The notes under the pieces: generated by a model
What the model saw: only the letters and a program-made list of their open reading frames with translations
Database searches by the model: none
What the model was told of the DNA's origin: nothing
Source of the DNA: Acidobacteriota bacterium
GTDB lineage: Bacteria > Acidobacteriota > Terriglobia > Terriglobales > Acidobacteriaceae
Assembly (NCBI GenBank): GCA_003225595.1
Contig: QIAR01000172.1
Span: 1 to 16,538, forward strand
DNA length: 16,538 nt
Direction: 5' to 3'
Shown: piece after piece, positions 15,945 to 16,538 of the stretch
How the letters are laid out: each line of letters starts with the position of its first letter
Numbering within the stretch: position 1 is the first letter of the stretch
Position numbers and translations under genes: made by a program

Positions 15945-16538
15945 ATGTCTGACGCGAAGATATCTGACTTAAAAACGAAGCCCGAGCCCGCCAGCAATAC
16001 TGGCTCATCTCCAGAGGCGCCCTCCGTCGAGGTATATGCCGTCTATGGCGTCGAACCCGAAGTGCAGGCTTATGCCATGGCTAAGTACTCGCGCTCGGCG
16101 CTCTCCATGAAGGAGTCGCTCCGCGAGATCAATCGCCAAAAGGCAGAAAAATTTCTTGACACCTTCTATTTCCAGTACGGACACCGCTCGATTGCGGATT
16201 TGGCTCATATTGCTCTGGCGATTGAGCGACTATCGATCCTGGGCGCAATCGCCGTCGCTGATGAGCAGCGGTGGGATGGCCAGGAGCGCTCCACTCGGTA
16301 TCAGGATTTTCAGAAGAGCGGCTACTACACGCCGGATTTCGGCACCGAGCAGGCGCGAAACCTGTATCGCGATACAGTCGAGGGACTGTTCTCAGTTTAT
16401 GAAGCTCTCTCCGAGCGCATGTGGCTCTACCTTGCGGAAATCACGCCGAAACCGGCGGAGGTGAAGCAAGATGCGTACGAACGCGCGCTGCGGGCACGGG
16501 CTTTTGACATTTCGCGTTACCTGCTGCCCTTGGCGACC
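15945..16538 (+). CDS. ThyX-family (FAD-dependent thymidylate synthase-like) protein, 3' end outside window
   Basis: The first 198 codons of a gene that runs past the window end. After a polar, low-complexity N-terminus (about 1-27), residues 28-120 resemble the Thy1/ThyX fold: VEVYAVYGVEPEVQAYAMAKYSRS, then FYFQYGHRSIADLAHIALAIERLSILGAIAVADEQRW and QERSTRYQDF. Canonical ThyX makes dTMP from dUMP with FAD and methylene-tetrahydrofolate and carries RHRX7S. Here the E-x-S-x-R-Y end of that signature is kept (ERSTRY), but the RHR part is not seen; DEQ or RWD lies in its place. It may therefore be a paralog or one half of a duplicated protein. The ATG at 15945 is the first Met in frame; its ribosome site is weak (GAG). 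Family confidence is good; activity is doubtful. Confidence 0.8.
   Translation, partial: MSDAKISDLKTKPEPASNTGSSPEAPSVEVYAVYGVEPEVQAYAMAKYSRSALSMKESLREINRQKAEKFLDTFYFQYGHRSIADLAHIALAIERLSILGAIAVADEQRWDGQERSTRYQDFQKSGYYTPDFGTEQARNLYRDTVEGLFSVYEALSERMWLYLAEITPKPAEVKQDAYERALRARAFDISRYLLPLAT

Overview
The window looks like ordinary chromosome from a moderately GC-rich Gram-negative bacterium, most probably an Acidobacteriota member (Terriglobia/Koribacter-like). The assignment rests on gene content: a secreted TPR protein, a PQQ-type sugar dehydrogenase lipoprotein, an MXAN_5187-type protein, an OmpA-like envelope protein and a long ThyX-like protein. It also rests on the general look of the proteins. 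It is an inference, because no rRNA or marker gene is present. I see no tRNA, rRNA, insertion sequence, prophage or CRISPR array.

Layout, left to right. A 5'-truncated amidohydrolase (+) converges on a CBM9-like carbohydrate-binding protein (-). Next comes a + strand run: a secreted dienelactone hydrolase, a small XRE regulator with a good sigma70-type promoter, an MXAN_5187-like protein, purH, a secreted protein of about 17 TPR units, and the dNTP triphosphohydrolase dgt. These converge on a - strand pair: an M20 metallopeptidase followed by a PQQ-type sugar dehydrogenase lipoprotein. A 392-bp divergent spacer separates the M20 gene from an OmpA-like protein (+), which ends in a textbook terminator. 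Then come fabG and a GNAT acetyltransferase as a - strand operon, a YqjF/DUF2071 protein (-), and the first 198 codons of a ThyX-family protein (+) cut by the window end.

Functionally this mixes housekeeping nucleotide metabolism (purH, dgt, a thymidylate-synthase relative), lipid synthesis (fabG), and secreted or envelope enzymes for degrading organic matter. Apart from fabG-GNAT, and possibly M20 to PQQ, the genes look like independent units with their own spacers.

The most unusual feature is in the spacers. Most contain short degenerate tracts with a strict 7-bp period, usually just after a stop codon. Their motif differs from place to place (nnTCAGC, YCGTYGG, AATTGnn, nnGCYGA), but the period does not change. 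Other points of note are a hairpin-rich leader before the OmpA-like gene, a nested inverted repeat between the XRE and MXAN_5187-like genes, an OmpA domain lacking the usual peptidoglycan-binding residues, and a ThyX relative whose RHR signature is lost. I found no clearly new multi-gene system.
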